A stretch of DNA of 64,000 bases from Leifsonia sp. TF02-11 (GTDB lineage: Bacteria; Actinomycetota; Actinomycetes; Actinomycetales; Microbacteriaceae), in contig NZ_JAGEKP010000003.1 of the NCBI RefSeq assembly GCF_017565305.1, forward strand, positions 620,001 through 684,000, given 5' to 3'. The notes beneath the pieces are model-generated. The model had not been told where the DNA came from. It saw nothing but the letters and a program-made list of their open reading frames with translations, and did no database searches. The first letter of the stretch is position 1. Every line of letters starts with the position of its first letter. The translations under genes were made by a program, and so were the position numbers. This document shows, piece after piece, positions 34,855 to 44,581 of this stretch.

Positions 34855-35763
34855 GTGAAGGTCGCGCTGCAGTTCATCGCCATGGGTCTGGTCTGGGGTG
34901 CCAGCTTCCTGTTCATGAAGGTCGCGCTCGAGGGCGTCTCGTTCGGTCAGGTCGCGTGGGCGCGGCTCGTGTTCGGCGCGGTGACGCTCGGGGTCATCGT
35001 GCTCGCGACCCGCAGCCGACTCCCGAAGCAGCCGATCGTCTACCTCCACTTCGTGGTCGTCGCGATCACCTACTGCGTGGTGCCCTTCCTGCTCTTCGCG
35101 TGGGCCGAGCAGTACGTGTCCTCGAGTCTCGCCAGCATCTACAACGCGGTCACCCCGATCACCACGGCGATTCTTGCGACCGCGGCGTTCCGCGTCGAGA
35201 AGCTCAACCGCGACCAGGTGCTCGGGGTGCTGTTGGGGGTCGTCGGCGTCGTCGTGGTCGTCGGGCCATGGTCGATCGCCGCGCTGTCGGGCAGCGTGTG
35301 GGGTCAGCTGGCCTGCCTCGGCGCGGTCACCTGCTACGGCTTCAGCTTCGGCTACATCCGACGCTTCATCAGCCATCGGGACATCCCGGCGACCTCCACC
35401 GCGTTCCTCAACATCGGGGTCGCCGCCGTGATCATGCTGCTGCTGACCCCAGTGGTGGCGCTGTCGCCGATCGAGTTCAGCTGGCCCGTGCTGCTCAGCC
35501 TGCTCGCCCTGGGCGCCCTCGGTACGGGGATCGCCTACATCTGGAACATGAACGTGCTGCGGGCTTGGGGGCCGACGGCGACGTCGGGGGTGACGTACGT
35601 GACGCCGGTAGTCGGCGTGGCGCTCGGGATCCTCGTGCTCGGTGAGCACCTGAGCTGGAACGAGCCGGTCGGCGCCGCGATCGTGCTGGCGGGCATCCTC
35701 CTCACGCAGCAGCGCGTGCGAATTCTCACGCGCCGGAACGTCGACCTCGTCGGCAGCAGCTAG
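34855..35763 (+). CDS. EamA/DMT-superfamily permease
   Basis: 302 residues with about ten membrane helices in two EamA repeats; the entry GLVWGASFLFMKVALEGVSFGQVAWARLVFGA and the second-half ATSGVTYVTPVVGVALGILVLGEHLSWNEPVGAAIVLAGI are typical. Likely an exporter of amino acids or metabolites. GTG start 6 nt after TAGCCT (34843-34848), a probable leaderless mRNA. Confidence 0.88.
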   Translation: MKVALQFIAMGLVWGASFLFMKVALEGVSFGQVAWARLVFGAVTLGVIVLATRSRLPKQPIVYLHFVVVAITYCVVPFLLFAWAEQYVSSSLASIYNAVTPITTAILATAAFRVEKLNRDQVLGVLLGVVGVVVVVGPWSIAALSGSVWGQLACLGAVTCYGFSFGYIRRFISHRDIPATSTAFLNIGVAAVIMLLLTPVVALSPIEFSWPVLLSLLALGALGTGIAYIWNMNVLRAWGPTATSGVTYVTPVVGVALGILVLGEHLSWNEPVGAAIVLAGILLTQQRVRILTRRNVDLVGSS

Positions 35764-35816
35764 CATCGTGCTGGCGGCGCCGGATGAGCGCCGGTTTCTT
35801 CTTGGGGGGATGCTCG

Positions 35817-36581
35817 ATGAAGCACAGTTCTGTCGTGCGCGCCGCGGTGGCGCTCAGCGTGATCGGCCTGCTCGCGGGGTGCTCCGCGGGTCAGCAGGGA
35901 GGCGGGGCCGGCGGCACGACCACAGCCAAACCTGCGGCCGCGACGGCCACCTACAGCGCAGCCGACCTCGCGTCGATCGCGACGAAGGTGAACGCCTCGC
36001 TCGGTCTCGGCGGCACGGTCATCGACAACGCCGCGGCGAAGAGCCAGGTGGACAAGCTCGGCGGCGCGAACGCGCTGACCCAGCAACTCGGCAGCTCGGT
36101 GACCGTGCAGCCCGCCCAGTGTCAGCAGCTGCTGCAGGACAAGCTTGCCAAGGCGCCGCAGGCCGCTGACAACGTGACCGCGATGCTCACCTACGGCAGC
36201 AACGTGCTGGTCGTGACCGCTCCCGGAGCGAAGGGGTGGTCGCAGGACGTGCGCACGGCCATGACCTCCGGATCCGACGATGTGCTGGCACAGTGCGGCG
36301 ACATGACGCTCAGCGCGTCCGGTTTCACCGTCAAGCTCGCGATGACCAAAACGGACGCGAAGACGAACGCGGAAGTGACGCGGGGCATCCACGAGGGCGT
36401 GACGCTGGAGGGCGCCGCCCAGGAGGTCGGCTCCGCAGACATCCTGCAGGCGCTCGACGGCAACCTCTACATCATGGTCACGGAGTCGTCGTCGAAACTG
36501 TCGAGCGCGCCGCCGTCGCCGGCCACCGCGACGCAGGTCGCGAACGCGGCCCTCGACGCTGCCAAGACCATCACGAAGTAA
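35817..36581 (+). CDS. Putative secreted lipoprotein
   Basis: 254 residues from ATG 35817, with GGGGGGA upstream. A signal peptide with lipobox LLAGCS puts the lipidated cysteine at C22. A Gly/Thr/Ala linker follows, then a soluble domain with YSAADLASIATKVNASLGLGGTVIDN and two further Cys (AQCQQ, AQCGD). I recognise no family with confidence. It should be anchored on the outer face of the membrane. Confidence 0.8.
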   Translation: MKHSSVVRAAVALSVIGLLAGCSAGQQGGGAGGTTTAKPAAATATYSAADLASIATKVNASLGLGGTVIDNAAAKSQVDKLGGANALTQQLGSSVTVQPAQCQQLLQDKLAKAPQAADNVTAMLTYGSNVLVVTAPGAKGWSQDVRTAMTSGSDDVLAQCGDMTLSASGFTVKLAMTKTDAKTNAEVTRGIHEGVTLEGAAQEVGSADILQALDGNLYIMVTESSSKLSSAPPSPATATQVANAALDAAKTITK

Positions 36582-36592
36582 CCCGGAACGCT

Positions 36593-36648
36593 GAAGGGCA
36601 CGTAACCGCCCCTCAAACCTGAGTCTCAGGGGCGGTTACGTGCCCTTC
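36593..36648. terminator. Perfect 21-bp-stem bidirectional terminator
   Basis: The arm beginning GAAGGGCACGTAACCGCCCC (36593-36613) is exactly complementary to 36628-36648, with a 14-nt loop. It fills the 77-bp gap between the convergent lipoprotein and purL genes. The outer arm AAGGGCACGT is shared with the hairpin near 11118. Confidence 0.9.
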
Positions 36649-36658
36649 GTGCTCTTGC

Positions 36659-38977
36659 CTACGCGACCGTCGGGCCGAAGTGCTCGGGCAGGGTCGAGCG
36701 GTGGACTCCGCGGAGCTCCTCAACGCCGATCGTGAACAGGTCCTGCACCTCGAGGACCGGCTGGGTCCCGACCTCCGCGTCGGTCACGCCGATGCGCAGC
36801 AAGGGCACGCCGCGACCCTCGCACAGTCCACGGAACTTCACGTCGTCCTCCCGGGGAACCGACACGATCACGCGCGCGGTCGACTCGCTGAACAGGGCCG
36901 TCGCGGCGTCGACGCCGTCGCGCTCCTGCAGTTCGCCCAGCCAGACCCTGGCGCCCACGCCGAAGCGCATCACGCTCTCGGCCAGGGCCTGCGCGAGGCC
37001 GCCGTCGGCGAGGTCGTGGGCCGACGAGATGAGGCCCTCCTGCGATGCGGCGTGCAGGGTCTCGGCGAGCGTGCGCTCTGCGGCGAGGTCGACCGCCGGC
37101 GGCCGGCCGCCGAGGTGGCCGTGGACCGTTCCGGCCCAGGCCGAGCCGTCAAGCTCCTCGCGGGTGATGCCGAGCAGGTAGATGTTCTCGCCCTCGTCCT
37201 GCCAGCCTGCCGGGATGCGGCGGGCGACGTCGTCGATCACGCCGAGCACGCCGACGACGGGAGTCGGGAAGATCGGGGTGTCACCGGTCTGGTTGTAGAA
37301 CGAGACGTTGCCGCCGGTGACAGGGACCTCGAGCTCGAGGCAGGCGTCGGAGAGACCTTCGACCGCCTGCGAGAACTGCCACATCACCTCGGGGTTCTCG
37401 GGGCTGCCGAAGTTGAGGCAGTCGGTGACGGCGACCGGCACGGCACCGGAGGCCGCCACGTTGCGGTACGCCTCCGCCAGTGCGAGCTTCGCGCCCTGCT
37501 TGGGATCGAGCTGGCAGTACCGCCCGTTGGCGTCCGTCGCGATGGCGAAGCCGAGCCCGCTCTCCTCGTCGACGCGGATCATGCCGGAGTCGTCGGGGAA
37601 CGAGAGCGCCGTGTTGCCGCCGACGAAGTAGTCGTACTGGTCGGTGATCCAGCTCTTGTCGGCAAGGTTGGCGCTGCCGAGGAGGGCGAGTGTCTGCTCG
37701 CGCAGCTCGTCGCCGGAGGTCGGACGCGCGAGCACCGAAGCGGAGTCGGCCTGCAGAGCGTCGATCCAGGCCGGGTAGGCCACGGGACGCTCGTACACCG
37801 GGCCGTCGACCGCGACCGTGCGCGGGTCGACGTTGACGATCTCCTCGCCCTGCCAGTTGATGACCAGGCGGCCGGTGTCGGTGACCTCGCCCAGCACGCT
37901 GGTCTCGACGTCCCACTTGGCGGTGACGGCGAGGAAGGCGTCGAGCAGCTCGGGCTTGACGACGGCCATCATCCGCTCCTGGCTCTCGGACATGAGGATC
38001 TCCTCCGCCGTGAGCGTGGGGTCGCGCAGCAGCACGCTGTCGAGCTCGATGAACATGCCGCCGTCGCCGTTGGAGGCGAGCTCGGAGGTCGCGCAGGAGA
38101 TGCCGGCCGCCCCCAGGTCTTGGATGCCCTCCACGAGCTTGTCGCGGTAGAGCTCGAGGCAGCACTCGATGAGCACCTTCTCGGCGAACGGGTCGCCGAC
38201 CTGCACGGCGGGGCGCTTGGTCGGCCCTCCGGCCGAGAACGTGTCGGAGGCCAGGATGCTCGCACCGCCGATGCCGTCGCCGCCGGTGCGCGCCCCGAAC
38301 AGGACGACCTTGTTGCCGATGCCCGACGCGTTGGCGAGGTGCAGGTCTTCGTGGCGGAGCACGCCGACCGACAGGGCGTTGACCAGCGGGTTGCCCTGGT
38401 AGATCGGGTCGAAATAGGTCTCGCCCCCGATGTTCGGCAGGCCGAGGCAGTTTCCGTAGAAGGAGATGCCGGAGACCACGCCGTGCACCACGCGCGCGGT
38501 GTCGGCCTGGTCGATCGCGCCGAAGCGCAGCTGGTCCATCACCGCGACCGGGCGGGCGCCCATCGAGATGATGTCGCGGACGATGCCGCCGACGCCGGTC
38601 GCCGCGCCCTGGAACGGCTCGATGTAGGAGGGGTGGTTGTGCGACTCCACCTTGAAGGTGACGGCCCAGCCCTCGCCGACGTCGACGACGCCGGCGTTCT
38701 CGCCCATGCCGACCATGAGGTTCTTCTTCATCGCCGGCGACACCTTCTGGCCGAACTGGCGGAGGTAGATCTTCGACGACTTGTACGAGCAGTGCTCCGA
38801 CCACATCACCGAGTACATCGCCAGCTCGCCCGAGGTGGGGCGGCGGCCGAGGATCTCGCGGATGCGCGCGTACTCGTCGCTCTTGAGGCCGAGCGCCGCG
38901 TACGGCTGCTCCTTCTCCGGAGTCGCGGCGGCGTTCGCGACGGTGTCGACGACGTGCTGGATTGAGGTGTCGGTCAC
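36659..38977 (-). CDS. purL: Phosphoribosylformylglycinamidine synthase, large subunit
   Basis: 772 residues, the size of the stand-alone small-type PurL that works with PurQ and Pur[16 protein letters not shown] and the ATP/metal region [27 protein letters not shown] are diagnostic, followed by the two paired AIRS-like domains. It forms FGAM from FGAR using ammonia from PurQ. GTG start at 38977 with GGAG upstream. purQ and purS are 4.6 kb away, so the three subunits are made from separate transcripts. Confidence 0.97.
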   Translation of the reverse strand: MTDTSIQHVVDTVANAAATPEKEQPYAALGLKSDEYARIREILGRRPTSGELAMYSVMWSEHCSYKSSKIYLRQFGQKVSPAMKKNLMVGMGENAGVVDVGEGWAVTFKVESHNHPSYIEPFQGAATGVGGIVRDIISMGARPVAVMDQLRFGAIDQADTARVVHGVVSGISFYGNCLGLPNIGGETYFDPIYQGNPLVNALSVGVLRHEDLHLANASGIGNKVVLFGARTGGDGIGGASILASDTFSAGGPTKRPAVQVGDPFAEKVLIECCLELYRDKLVEGIQDLGAAGISCATSELASNGDGGMFIELDSVLLRDPTLTAEEILMSESQERMMAVVKPELLDAFLAVTAKWDVETSVLGEVTDTGRLVINWQGEEIVNVDPRTVAVDGPVYERPVAYPAWIDALQADSASVLARPTSGDELREQTLALLGSANLADKSWITDQYDYFVGGNTALSFPDDSGMIRVDEESGLGFAIATDANGRYCQLDPKQGAKLALAEAYRNVAASGAVPVAVTDCLNFGSPENPEVMWQFSQAVEGLSDACLELEVPVTGGNVSFYNQTGDTPIFPTPVVGVLGVIDDVARRIPAGWQDEGENIYLLGITREELDGSAWAGTVHGHLGGRPPAVDLAAERTLAETLHAASQEGLISSAHDLADGGLAQALAESVMRFGVGARVWLGELQERDGVDAATALFSESTARVIVSVPREDDVKFRGLCEGRGVPLLRIGVTDAEVGTQPVLEVQDLFTIGVEELRGVHRSTLPEHFGPTVA

Positions 38978-39136
38978 GCGGGCACTCCAGGCTGCTGGGC
39001 GGTGGCGGGGATGGGTCAAGTCTACCGGCGCTCAGTGGGGGGTGGGGCCGGGCAGCGCACGTACCGCCGCCGTGCGCGATGGCAGGATGTGCGCAGGTGC
39101 CCCTGTGCACCTCTCCGACCGATGATGGAGGTCACC

Positions 39137-39514
39137 ATGCAGATCCCACGACCGTCGCAGGAGACGATGGAGCTGTTCCGTTCGGTGGTGCCTGACGCCC
39201 CTGGCGTCGAGGTCAAGCCGATGTTCGCCAACCTCGGCGCGTTCGTGAACGGCAACATGTTCGCCGGCCTGTTCGGCGAGAGCGTCGGGGTCCGGTTGCC
39301 GGACGAGGCCGTGCGCGCGGAGCTGCTCGCGATCGACGGCACGGGTCCCTACGGTCCGGCGGAGCGGCCCATGGGCGGCTACGTCGCCCTCCCCGACGGC
39401 TGGCGCGACGAACCGGACCACCTGCGCGAGTGGATCGGTGTCGCGCTCGAACAGGTCGGGGCGATGCCGCCCAAGGTGAAGAAGCCCCGCGCTCCCCGCG
39501 CTGCGAAGAGCTAG
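39137..39514 (+). CDS. TfoX N-terminal-domain protein
   Basis: 125 residues from ATG 39137 (TGGAGGT just upstream). VPDAPGVEVKPMFANLGAFVNGNMFAGLFGESVGVRLP and GGYVALPDGW match the TfoX/Sxy N-terminal fold, here without the C-terminal domain. TfoX regulates competence in gamma-proteobacteria; small single-domain forms in actinobacteria are uncharacterised. A basic Lys/Arg/Pro tail ends the protein. It is followed after 3 nt by the cyclase gene. Confidence 0.85.
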   Translation: MQIPRPSQETMELFRSVVPDAPGVEVKPMFANLGAFVNGNMFAGLFGESVGVRLPDEAVRAELLAIDGTGPYGPAERPMGGYVALPDGWRDEPDHLREWIGVALEQVGAMPPKVKKPRAPRAAKS

Positions 39515-39517
39515 CCG

Positions 39518-40186
39518 ATGCGCTTCGGCTCGTTCGTCGACCTGTCGCAGCCGCTCGGCGACGACACGGATGTCTATCCCGGCGATCCGGAAGTGCGGCT
39601 CGAACCGCACGCGACCATCGAGGCCGACGGGTACAACCTCCTCGCGGTGCGGATGGGTTCGCAGTCGGGAACACACGTCGATGCGCCGTTCCATTTCGCG
39701 CCGGGAGGAGCGCGCGTCGACGAGCTGCCTCTCGCGCTCTTCGCCGGGCCGGCGGTGATCGTCGATGCGAGCGATCTCGGGCCGCGCGGGAGGATCGCGC
39801 GGCGGCACCTCGAACCGGTGGCGGGTCGCTTGCGTGCGGGAGCCGTCCTGTTGTTCCGCACGGGGTGGAGCAGCCGGTACGGAACGGCGGCGTACGACGA
39901 CCATCCCTTCCTCGACCCGGAGGCGTGCGCCTGGGCGATCGAGCGCGGCGTCCGGACGTTCGGCCTCGACGCGCCCAGCATCGACGAGAGCCCGACGGCG
40001 GGGAGCGGCGTCGAGGACTATCCGTGCCACCGGCTGATCGCCGCGGCCGGCGGGGTGATCTGCGAGAACCTGACCCGCCTGGAGGATGTGACCTTCGACG
40101 ACCCGTTCGTGTCGCTCTTCCCGATCCCGTTGCAGGGTGCGGACGGCGCTCCGGTGCGCGCCGTGGCCTATCGCGTGGAGGCGTGA
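39518..40186 (+). CDS. Cyclase-family metal-dependent hydrolase (kynurenine formamidase-like)
   Basis: 222 residues. DLSQPLGDDTDVYPGDP at the N-terminus and SGTHVDAPFHF, the HxDxPxH metal-binding motif, define the family (KynB, isatin hydrolase, related cyclases). FRTGWSSRYG and FGLDAPSIDES are the usual later motifs. It begins 3 nt after the TfoX-like gene. KynB-type activity would complement the kynurenine operon 5 kb away, but the family is broad and the distance makes this only a possibility. Confidence 0.85.
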   Translation: MRFGSFVDLSQPLGDDTDVYPGDPEVRLEPHATIEADGYNLLAVRMGSQSGTHVDAPFHFAPGGARVDELPLALFAGPAVIVDASDLGPRGRIARRHLEPVAGRLRAGAVLLFRTGWSSRYGTAAYDDHPFLDPEACAWAIERGVRTFGLDAPSIDESPTAGSGVEDYPCHRLIAAAGGVICENLTRLEDVTFDDPFVSLFPIPLQGADGAPVRAVAYRVEA

Positions 40187-40193
40187 CGGCCGA

Positions 40194-40628
40194 TCACCAG
40201 TCGGTGCCGTAGCCGTCCGTGATGACGCCGGGACGGAGGGAGGTCGAGGCCGAGTGGCCGGTGGTCGAGCCGACGGTCTGGCCGGGCGGGCTCGTCGTGG
40301 CGGTGCCGCCGTTCGAGAGCGCGGCCGCCCCGACCACCAGGACCGCGATGAGGGCGAACGTGCCGAGCAGTGCAGCGGCGAAGCCGAGTTCGCCGCGCAG
40401 GAAGCTGGCGAGCCTCCCCGACTCCCTGGCTGCGCCCGGCTCACTGGCGGTGCCCGGCTCCTGCGACTCGTCGGCCATCAGGTCGGCGACGAGCACGTCG
40501 AGCTCGCGCGTCGAGAGTCGGGAGAACGCCTCCAGCTCGACCTCGCCGCGGTCGTCGAGCGGGGTGCCGGCGACGAGCTGTGTGTAGCGTTGCGCGCCCT
40601 CACGGTCGGCGCGGGTGATGTGCGACAT
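40194..40628 (-). CDS. Small single-pass membrane protein
   Basis: 144 residues from ATG 40628 with GGAGGAG upstream. N-terminal half is charged and cytoplasmic (ELEAFSRLSTRELDVLVADLMADESQ). One helix near 83-104 (FAAALLGTFALIAVLVVGAAAL), then a Ser/Thr/Gly-rich exterior tail. No family recognised; nothing shows an anti-sigma role. Confidence 0.7.
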   Translation of the reverse strand: MSHITRADREGAQRYTQLVAGTPLDDRGEVELEAFSRLSTRELDVLVADLMADESQEPGTASEPGAARESGRLASFLRGELGFAAALLGTFALIAVLVVGAAALSNGGTATTSPPGQTVGSTTGHSASTSLRPGVITDGYGTDW

Positions 40629-40744
40629 CGTCAGCTCCTCCCCGCCCGACCCGGTGCTCCGACCGAATAGCCTGATCCACACCACCAGTCTGAGCGCCCC
40701 GCGCTCGACACGCCAGACCGTGCTCTGCGGCTTCCAAGGCGGTG

Positions 40745-42610
40745 TCAGGCGGTCGGGACCACCGCGCGGGTGAGCTGGTCGACGTCGCGGGCGGCGCCCT
40801 GGTCGGCGGAGAGCGCCATGGCGGCGTACGCGCGCAGCGCTGCCGACACCGGACGGTCGCGGTCGAGCGGGCGGTAGCCGCTGCCGGCCTCCAGAGCCTC
40901 CCGGCGGGCGTCGAGCACCGCATCCGGCACGTCGAGGCGCAGGGCGCGGGTGTGCACGTCGATGGTGATCGTGTCGCCGTCCTCGACGAGTGCGATCAGG
41001 CCTCCCGCCGCGGCCTCGGGGGAGACGTGGCCGATCGAGAGGCCGGAGGTGCCTCCGGAGAAGCGGCCGTCGGTGATCAACGCGCACTTCGCGCCGAGCC
41101 CACGGCCCTTCAGGAACGACGTCGGGTACAGCATCTCCTGCATGCCGGGGCCGCCGCGCGGACCCTCGTAGCGGATGACGACCACGTCACCCTCCTTCAC
41201 GCGCTTGCCGAGGATCGCCTCGACCGCGGCCTCCTGCGAGTCCACGACGACGGCGGGACCGGAGAAGCTGAGGATGCTCTCGTCCACGCCCGCCGTCTTC
41301 ACCACCGCTCCGTCGGGCGCGAGGTTGCCGCGCAGGATCGCGAGGCCGCCGTCTTTCGAGTACGCGTGGGCGACGTCACGGATCACGCCGGTCTCGGCGT
41401 CCAGGTCGAGCTCGTGCCACCGCTCCGACTGCGAGAACGCGGACGACGAACGGACCCCGCCGGGCGCCGCGTGGAACAATTCGATCGCCTCCGTCGTCGC
41501 GGACCCGCCGCGGATGTCCCAGTCGGCGAGCCACCGGTCCAGCGAGGGCGCGTGTACGGTGTTCACCCCGCGATCGAGCAGGCCGGCGCGGTCGAGCTCG
41601 CCGAGGAGCGCCGGGACTCCGCCTGCACGGTGCACGTCCTCCACGAGGGCGGCGCCGTTCGGAGCGACCTTCGACAGGCAGGGCACCCGGCGCGACAGGG
41701 CATCGATGTCGCCCAGGTCGTAGTCGACACCGCCCTCGCGAGCCGCCGCGAGCAGGTGGAGGATCGTGTTGGTCGAGCCGCCCATGGCGATGTCGAGCGC
41801 CATGGCGTTGCCGAATGCGGCGCTGGTCGCAATGGAGCGCGGGAGCACCGACTCGTCGTCCTGGTCGTAGTAGCGGTGCGCCAGCTCGACGGCCGTCGCC
41901 CCGGCCTTCTCGTACAGGTCCTTGCGTGCGGTGTGCGTGGCGAGCGTCGACCCGTTGCCGGGGAGGGCCAGACCGAGGGCCTCGGTGAGGAAGTTCATGG
42001 AGTTGGCGGTGAACATCCCGGAGCACGACCCGCAGGTCGGGCAGGCGTTCTCCTCGATGCGGAGCAGGTCGGTCTCCGACACGGCGTCGTTCGCCGAATC
42101 GGCGATGGCCGAGATCAGGTCGAGCTTGCGCACGGTGCCGTCGACGAGCACGGTCCTGCCGCCCTCCATCGGTCCGCCGGAGACGAAGACCGTGGGGATG
42201 TTCAGGCGCAGGGCGGCGAGCAGCATACCCGGCGTGATTTTGTCGCAGTTGGACACGCAGATCAGTGCGTCAGCGCAGTGGGCGTTGACCATGTACTCGA
42301 CCGAGTCGGCGATCAGCTCGCGCGACGGCAGCGAGTAGAGCATGCCGCCGTGGCCCATCGCGATGCCGTCGTCGACCGCGATCGTGTTGAACTCGCGCGG
42401 GATGCCACCGGCGGCCTGAACAGCCTGCGAGACCACCCGGCCGACCGGCTGCAGGTGGGTGTGGCCCGGCACGAACTCGGTGAAACTGTTCGCGACGGCG
42501 ACGATCGGCTTGCCGAAATCCTCGCGGGCGACGCCGGCGGCGCGCAGGAGGGCGCGGGCGCCGGCCATGTTGCGGCCATGGGTGACTGTGCGGGAGCGAA
42601 GGACTGGCAT
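40745..42610 (-). CDS. ilvD: Dihydroxy-acid dehydratase
   Basis: 621 residues. Fe-S and Mg ligands and signatures are present: [40 protein letters not shown] and the C-terminal [21 protein letters not shown]. It dehydrates dihydroxy-isovalerate and -methylvalerate in Val, Ile and Leu synthesis. ATG 42610 lies 6 nt after CAGTAT, suggesting a leaderless mRNA; a GTG ten codons upstream is the alternative. No ilvBNC neighbours. Confidence 0.97.
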   Translation of the reverse strand: MPVLRSRTVTHGRNMAGARALLRAAGVAREDFGKPIVAVANSFTEFVPGHTHLQPVGRVVSQAVQAAGGIPREFNTIAVDDGIAMGHGGMLYSLPSRELIADSVEYMVNAHCADALICVSNCDKITPGMLLAALRLNIPTVFVSGGPMEGGRTVLVDGTVRKLDLISAIADSANDAVSETDLLRIEENACPTCGSCSGMFTANSMNFLTEALGLALPGNGSTLATHTARKDLYEKAGATAVELAHRYYDQDDESVLPRSIATSAAFGNAMALDIAMGGSTNTILHLLAAAREGGVDYDLGDIDALSRRVPCLSKVAPNGAALVEDVHRAGGVPALLGELDRAGLLDRGVNTVHAPSLDRWLADWDIRGGSATTEAIELFHAAPGGVRSSSAFSQSERWHELDLDAETGVIRDVAHAYSKDGGLAILRGNLAPDGAVVKTAGVDESILSFSGPAVVVDSQEAAVEAILGKRVKEGDVVVIRYEGPRGGPGMQEMLYPTSFLKGRGLGAKCALITDGRFSGGTSGLSIGHVSPEAAAGGLIALVEDGDTITIDVHTRALRLDVPDAVLDARREALEAGSGYRPLDRDRPVSAALRAYAAMALSADQGAARDVDQLTRAVVPTA

Positions 42611-42657
42611 GCTCTCATACTGCGGGGTCGAGGTCTGCACAGGAAGACGGCGCTGCT

Positions 42658-42680
42658 ACTAGTAGTGGGAGCACTAGTAT
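42658..42680 (+). promoter_or_regulatory. XRE-gene promoter with paired ACTAGT boxes
   Basis: Two ACTAGT palindromes (42658-42663 and 42673-42678) spaced 15 bp, the second overlapping the -10 box TAGTAT (42675-42680), which ends 6 nt before the ATG. They are candidate autoregulatory sites for the HTH protein, in a gap shared with ilvD. Confidence 0.6.
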
Positions 42681-42686
42681 CGGCGC

Positions 42687-43478
42687 ATGGATGCCGAAGG
42701 AGCCAGGGCGGAGCTGGGGCGCTTCCTGCGCAGCCGCCGCGAGCAGGCGGCCCGTGCCGACTATGGCCTTCCGCCGGTCGGCCGGTCCCGCGACCGCGGG
42801 CTGCGCCGAGAGGAGGTCGCGTACCTCTCCGGCGTCAGCGTCACCTGGTACACCTGGCTGGAGCAGGGACGGCCGATCAACCCGTCGCGGTCGGTGCTCG
42901 ACGCGGTCGCGCGCACACTCCGGCTTTCGGCCTCCGAGCACGAGTACCTGCTGTCACTCGCGGGCTTCGGCCTCCCCGCACCCGTCGGCACCAGGCCGGT
43001 CGAGGACGCCCCGCCGCACGTCCAGCGCCTCCTCGACGCGCTGGGCGACAACCCGGCGTTCGCGCTGGCTCCCGACTGGGGCATCGCGGGGTGGAACGCG
43101 GCCTACACCCGGCTGTACCCGAACGTGGCGCGCGTGCCGCGCGAGGACCGCAATCTGCTCTGGCTCGTCTACACCGACCCGGCCGTGCGCGAGCTGCTGC
43201 CCGACTGGGAGGAGACGAGCGCGCGCTTCCTCGCGGAGTTCCGTGCGGAGACCGGCACGCGCGCGGGCGACCCTGCCGTGCGCGCGTTGGTCGAGCGACT
43301 GCGCACGTCGAGTCCGAAGTTCCGGGAGGCGTGGGACCGCTACGACATCCAGGGCTTCGCCTCCCGCGAGCGCCGTTTCCGCCACCCGCGCGACGGCGAG
43401 GTGCGACTCGAGCACCACCAGCTCGCGCCCACCGACCATCCGGATCTGCGCGTGGTGGTGTACACGCGCCTCCCCTAG
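42687..43478 (+). CDS. XRE-family regulator with MmyB-like ligand-binding domain
   Basis: 263 residues. HTH: RGLRREEVAYLSGVSVTWYTWLEQGRPINPSRSVLDAVARTLRLS. The C-terminal half, from NPAFALAPDWGIAGWNAAYTRLYP to HPDLRVVVYTRLP, matches the MmyB-like PAS-type domain common in actinobacteria, which binds a small hydrophobic ligand. It diverges from ilvD across a 76-bp gap that holds its promoter. Confidence 0.92.
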   Translation: MDAEGARAELGRFLRSRREQAARADYGLPPVGRSRDRGLRREEVAYLSGVSVTWYTWLEQGRPINPSRSVLDAVARTLRLSASEHEYLLSLAGFGLPAPVGTRPVEDAPPHVQRLLDALGDNPAFALAPDWGIAGWNAAYTRLYPNVARVPREDRNLLWLVYTDPAVRELLPDWEETSARFLAEFRAETGTRAGDPAVRALVERLRTSSPKFREAWDRYDIQGFASRERRFRHPRDGEVRLEHHQLAPTDHPDLRVVVYTRLP

Positions 43479-43492
43479 CCGGCAGCCATCGC

Positions 43493-43544
43493 TTCCTCAC
43501 TTTCTCGCGCCCGCCGGCGGCGTGTTGCGGGAGAAAGTGAGGAA
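43493..43544. repeat. 52-nt inverted-repeat element, copy 2
   Basis: Arms TTCCTCACTTTCTC (43493-43506) and GAGAAAGTGAGGAA (43531-43544) pair perfectly over 14 bp; outer AGCCATC / GATGGCT extends the stem. Length, arms and the loop's CGGCGTGTTGCGG match copy 1 at 6148-6199. It lies between the convergent XRE and purQ genes. Confidence 0.85.
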
Positions 43545-43561
43545 CGGATGGCTCGGGCGGG

Positions 43562-44260
43562 CTACGCCTCGACCAGGGCCGAGCGGATCACCGACGTGAA
43601 GAACGTGAGCCCGTCCGTTCCCGAGCGCATCGCGGAGGCGGTGTCGGGGCCGAAGCCCGGCTCCACCGCGTGCTCGGGGTGCGGCATCAGGCCGACGACA
43701 TTGCCGCGTTCGTTGCGCACGCCGGCGATGTCGTCGAGCGAGCCGTTGGGGTTGATGCCGGTGTAGCGGAACACCACGAGGCCCTCGCCCTCCAGCCGCT
43801 TCAGCTCCTCGGCCGAGGCGATGAAGCCGCCCTCGCCGTTCTTGAGCGGGATGACGATCTCCTGGCCCTGCTCGAACCCACTGGTCCACGGGGTGCTCGT
43901 GTTCTCGACGACGAGGTGCTGGTCGCGGCGGATGAAGTTGCCGTGGTCGTTGCGGATGAGTCCGCCGGCCACGAGGTGCGCCTCCGCCAGCATCTGGAAG
44001 CCGTTGCAGATGCCGAGGACGGGCATCCCTCGCCCGGCGGCATCCACGACCTCGGTCATGATCGGCGAGAGGCTCGCGATGGCGCCGCAGCGCAGGTAGT
44101 CGCCGTAGCTGAACCCGCCGGGCAGCACGAGGGCGTCGACTCCCTGGAGGTCGTGGTCGCCGTGCCACAGCGCCACGGGCTCGGCGCCGGCGATGCGGAC
44201 GGCGCGCAGTGCGTCCCGGTCGTCGAGCGAGCCGGGGAAGGTGATGACACCGATGCGCAT
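43562..44260 (-). CDS. purQ: Phosphoribosylformylglycinamidine synthase, glutaminase subunit
   Basis: 232 residues, class I glutamine amidotransferase. [14 protein letters not shown] at the start, the oxyanion strand [17 protein letters not shown], nucleophile Cys in [11 protein letters not shown], and His/Glu of the triad in MPHPEHAVE. It releases ammonia for PurL. ATG overlaps the purS stop by one base (TGATG). Confidence 0.97.
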   Translation of the reverse strand: MRIGVITFPGSLDDRDALRAVRIAGAEPVALWHGDHDLQGVDALVLPGGFSYGDYLRCGAIASLSPIMTEVVDAAGRGMPVLGICNGFQMLAEAHLVAGGLIRNDHGNFIRRDQHLVVENTSTPWTSGFEQGQEIVIPLKNGEGGFIASAEELKRLEGEGLVVFRYTGINPNGSLDDIAGVRNERGNVVGLMPHPEHAVEPGFGPDTASAMRSGTDGLTFFTSVIRSALVEA

Positions 44261-44517
44261 CAGGCGTCGTCCTCCGGGTAGTGGATGCCCACCACGTCTT
44301 CGATGACCGAGTTGGAGAGGATCTCGGTGGCGATCTCGGTGACGGCGGCCTTGGTGGCGTCGTCGATCGGGCCGTCGACGGTCAGCTCGAAGCGCTTGCC
44401 GACGCGAACGGCGGAGAACTGGCCCTTGCCGATGCGGGCCAGGGCTCCGGCGACCGCCTTGCCCTGCGGGTCGAGCAGCTCTGCCTTGGGCATGACTTCA
44501 ACAACGATCGTCGACAA
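44260..44517 (-). CDS. purS: Phosphoribosylformylglycinamidine synthase, PurS subunit
   Basis: 85 residues, usual for Pur[28 protein letters not shown] and [13 protein letters not shown] are characteristic. It bridges PurL and PurQ. The start is taken as TTG 44517 because GGAGAT lies about 6 nt upstream and family N-termini begin just before IVVEV; no ATG or GTG fits as well. It lies 64 nt after the kynurenine operon on the same strand. Confidence 0.92.
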   Translation of the reverse strand: MSTIVVEVMPKAELLDPQGKAVAGALARIGKGQFSAVRVGKRFELTVDGPIDDATKAAVTEIATEILSNSVIEDVVGIHYPEDDA

Positions 44518-44581
44518 GGGTGATCTCCGCTTCACTCGCGCATCCGGGGCCAGCAACGATTCTACCGTCCCCGCGAAAGGC

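Noticed and set aside
32515-35766. 1083-codon minus-strand open frame across the PBP and EamA genes
   Set aside because: Spans two well-supported plus-strand genes and an intergenic gap, with low-complexity Arg/Glu/Asp composition and no motif.
36680-38965. 761-codon open frame antisense to purL
   Set aside because: It mirrors the codon structure of purL, is rich in Arg/Val/Asp/His without any domain, and has no ribosome site; typical GC-rich shadow.
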